This document shows, piece after piece, positions 62,241 to 64,000 of a DNA stretch of 64,000 nucleotides. The notes beneath the pieces are model-generated. The model was not told the DNA's origin. It saw only the letters and a list, made by a program, of their open reading frames with translations, and made no database searches. The translations under genes were made by a program, and so were the position numbers. The stretch's first letter is position 1. Every line of letters starts with the position of its first letter. Origin of the DNA: Rhodospirillum sp. (GTDB lineage Bacteria; Pseudomonadota; Alphaproteobacteria; Dongiales; Dongiaceae); the NCBI GenBank assembly GCA_013822765.1, contig PNKY01000001.1, forward strand, positions 1 through 64,000, given 5' to 3'.

Positions 62241-63914
62241 GTGGTGGACGTAGCGGTCAAAGAGCCTGGGCGACAAGCCATCTGGATGAAGCTTGTCGAT
62301 GCGACGGAAAGCCGGCAGCGCGCCTTTGTCCTCAGCACGGCCGCGACCGCTCTGACCCTCGTCGGGTCGTTCCTGAATTTCCTGAACTACAATGCCTATC
62401 CGGTCACCAGCGCCGAGGCGCTCCTGGTGCTGGGCGGCATGCTTGCCGTTTCGGTATTTGTGGGTCTGCTCGGCGCCAGGTTGGGCGTCTTCGGGCAGAT
62501 GGTCATTCCGACAGTGCTGGTGGTGGTGGCGGTCCAGGTCAATTTCCAGGCCGCGATCCTGCCTCTGTACGCCGTGGTGCCGGCGTTGCTCGCGCGCTTC
62601 TCCCGCCAGGCGCTGATCATCTGGTTCGGCGTCGTCACCGTCTCACAGCTGTGGACCGCGATGATCGGCGCGGAGGGCCCGCCGCTTGTCGTCAGCAAGG
62701 GCGTGGAAGTCGGATCGACAGCGGTCGCGAAGCCCGACATGGCTGTCGTGCACCTTATCCTGGACGAGCATATCGGCTTGGAGGGGATTCCCAATTCCGC
62801 GCCGGGAGGGCCGGAACTGCGCGAACAGCTTCGAAAGTTCTACCTCGCGCACGGCTTCCGCATCATGGCGGGCGCCTATAGCGAAAGCCTGCACACGGTA
62901 AACGCAATTCCGCGGGCGCTCGGCCTCCGATCGGATGTCCCGTGGAAGAAGCGCGGCTCCGGTGGAACGACCCTCGAAGAGAATCCGTATTTCGACACGC
63001 TTCAGTCGATGGGGTTCGAGATCGTCGTCGCACAGACGGACTGGGTGGATTATTGCGGCCACCCTGCGGTCACCTCATGCATGACCCGCGTCGCGGGCAA
63101 CCTGATCGACATGGGCGACCAGTTGCCCACCTCCGACAAGGCGGCGATCCTGGCATATCGCTTTGCGGCGCTCTCAACCTTCGCAAGCGTCGTCTTCTCG
63201 TTCTATGACGTCACCGCCGTCAGCGGGCAACGCTTCGGCATACCGTTGCCGGTCGTGCAGCTCGAGCGGCGCACGACCACGAGCGCACTGAACGCGATGG
63301 CGAGTTTTGACTGGGCGATCGAGCAGGCGCGGTCGTTGGAGCCGGGCAAGGCGATGTTCGCGCACATCCTCCTGCCGCATTACCCGTATTCGTATGACGC
63401 CGACTGCCGCGTCCGCCGCTTGGCGGATTGGCTCAGCAGAGTCAGCGTGGCGCCGTGGAAGAGCCGTTACGCGGCATACTTCGATCAGGTGACTTGCGCA
63501 ACGCGGAAAGTCGACCAGCTGCTGGCGGCCGTGGCTTCATCCAAGGCGGCGGGCAAGACGGTCTTCGTCATCCACGGCGATCATGGATCGCGCATCATGA
63601 ACGTCGAACCAATGATCGAGAACGATGGCCGGTTCTCCGAACGGGACCTGGTGGACGGACACGCCGCACTGTTCGCGGTTTCGGCGCCAGGGATCGAGCC
63701 CGGCTACGACACCGGCCGTTATCCGCTGCGCCTGCTGCTCGGCGCTCTGGCGAGTTCCCAGTTCAACCGCGTGAGCCCCGACCTGCCAGCCGGATTCGTT
63801 CCCTCGATCGCGATCGAAAATCGCGCATGGGACCCCGTGACGGAGCGTCCAGTGCTTGGGTTGGAGTGGTGGAACAGGCCGCCCGAGAAGGCTGGACGAG
63901 AATTGGTGCCGTAG
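62241..63914 (+). CDS. membrane-anchored sulfatase-like protein
   Basis: A 557-residue protein. The first ~150 residues contain four to five hydrophobic helices. The rest is a periplasmic sulfatase/alkaline-phosphatase-like domain: VVHLILDEHIGLEGI at the start, TVNAIPRALGL where the catalytic Thr/Ser of phosphoethanolamine transferases lies, and FVIHGDHGSR with HGDHG metal ligands. It probably moves or removes a phosphate- or sulfate-type group on a surface polymer. It begins with GTG after GGGGGG and ends inside the opposite-strand tRNA-Thr gene. Confidence 0.75.
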   Translation: MVDVAVKEPGRQAIWMKLVDATESRQRAFVLSTAATALTLVGSFLNFLNYNAYPVTSAEALLVLGGMLAVSVFVGLLGARLGVFGQMVIPTVLVVVAVQVNFQAAILPLYAVVPALLARFSRQALIIWFGVVTVSQLWTAMIGAEGPPLVVSKGVEVGSTAVAKPDMAVVHLILDEHIGLEGIPNSAPGGPELREQLRKFYLAHGFRIMAGAYSESLHTVNAIPRALGLRSDVPWKKRGSGGTTLEENPYFDTLQSMGFEIVVAQTDWVDYCGHPAVTSCMTRVAGNLIDMGDQLPTSDKAAILAYRFAALSTFASVVFSFYDVTAVSGQRFGIPLPVVQLERRTTTSALNAMASFDWAIEQARSLEPGKAMFAHILLPHYPYSYDADCRVRRLADWLSRVSVAPWKSRYAAYFDQVTCATRKVDQLLAAVASSKAAGKTVFVIHGDHGSRIMNVEPMIENDGRFSERDLVDGHAALFAVSAPGIEPGYDTGRYPLRLLLGALASSQFNRVSPDLPAGFVPSIAIENRAWDPVTERPVLGLEWWNRPPEKAGRELVP

Positions 63915-63978
63915 GAGGGATTTGAACCCCCGACCACCCGCTTACGAAGCGGATGCTCTACCGCTGAGCTACTACGGC
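63904..63978 (-). tRNA. tRNA-Thr (anticodon CGT)
   Basis: On the minus strand, acceptor stem GCCGTAG pairs with CTACGGC. The D arm has GCTC...GAGC, the anticodon stem TCCGC/GCGGG holds loop TTCGTAA with anticodon CGT (codon ACG, Thr), and the T arm contains GGTTCAAATCC. The discriminator A is followed by an encoded CCA (63904-63906). The sulfatase-like gene's stop codon overlaps its 3' end on the other strand. Confidence 0.95.
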
Positions 63979-64000
63979 AATCCAGAGAGGAACGTCGCAG

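Overview
The window is 64 kb of GC-rich, densely packed bacterial chromosome. An Irr-type Fur protein, alphaproteobacterial-style palindromic intergenic repeats, ubiE-ubiB, coaBC-dut, a 'YLDPGTGS' surface-glycan gene set and an Lhr/Exo/Lig/MPE DNA-repair set point to an alphaproteobacterium. I cannot name the genus from sequence alone. No prophage, transposase, CRISPR array, rRNA operon or replication origin was seen. One tRNA-Thr gene lies at the right edge.

Left part (1-15 kb): a truncated DUF4242-class III cyclase, a GST, a DUF805 membrane protein, a sulfotransferase-like protein, a mandelate-racemase-family enzyme divergent from its probable TetR repressor, a methyltransferase, and a queuosine-salvage gene followed by a TPR-like repeat protein. 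Two tandem secreted RTX (calcium-binding) proteins follow; a third lies at 20 kb. All three carry the same CRP-like palindrome upstream. Then come a DHFR-like reductase, an esterase, an FAH-type hydratase and a secreted TPR protein.

Middle (14.7-30 kb): irr and an operon of rubrerythrin, a CCG-domain Fe-S protein and DUF3501, with matching Irr-box-like motifs before irr and before rubrerythrin. A housekeeping stretch follows: glyoxylate reductase-like, LysE exporter, cupin, moeB, cysK, Rrf2 regulator, dut, coaBC, ubiB, ubiE, and mutM with an unusual zinc finger.

30-44 kb: a putrescine module (TetR, PotF-like binding protein, class III aminotransferase) with a palindromic operator, ChaC, a SARP-TolB-TPR regulator, a three-gene membrane operon (fatty acid hydroxylase, hypothetical, HTTM/DCC fusion), enoyl-CoA hydratase, a PilZ-like protein, a Tat-exported alpha-carbonic anhydrase and a chemoreceptor.

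44-49 kb: a glycan or glycolipid cluster (sugar acyltransferase, PhyH dioxygenase, DegT aminotransferase, GT2, cyclopropane synthase). 49-50 kb holds degraded DNA and small hypothetical genes.

50-57.5 kb: a PLP decarboxylase, then ATP-dependent ligase and MBL exonuclease facing Lhr helicase and MPE phosphoesterase. This is the known four-component repair cluster, here split over two strands and with a palindromic repeat between lhr and MPE.

57.5-64 kb: an MltF-like transglycosylase, a persulfide-dioxygenase-like enzyme next to a decayed YeeE/YedE-type (DUF6691) gene, and a coupled three-gene set (small membrane protein, methyltransferase-containing protein, membrane sulfatase-like protein) ending inside the tRNA-Thr gene on the other strand.
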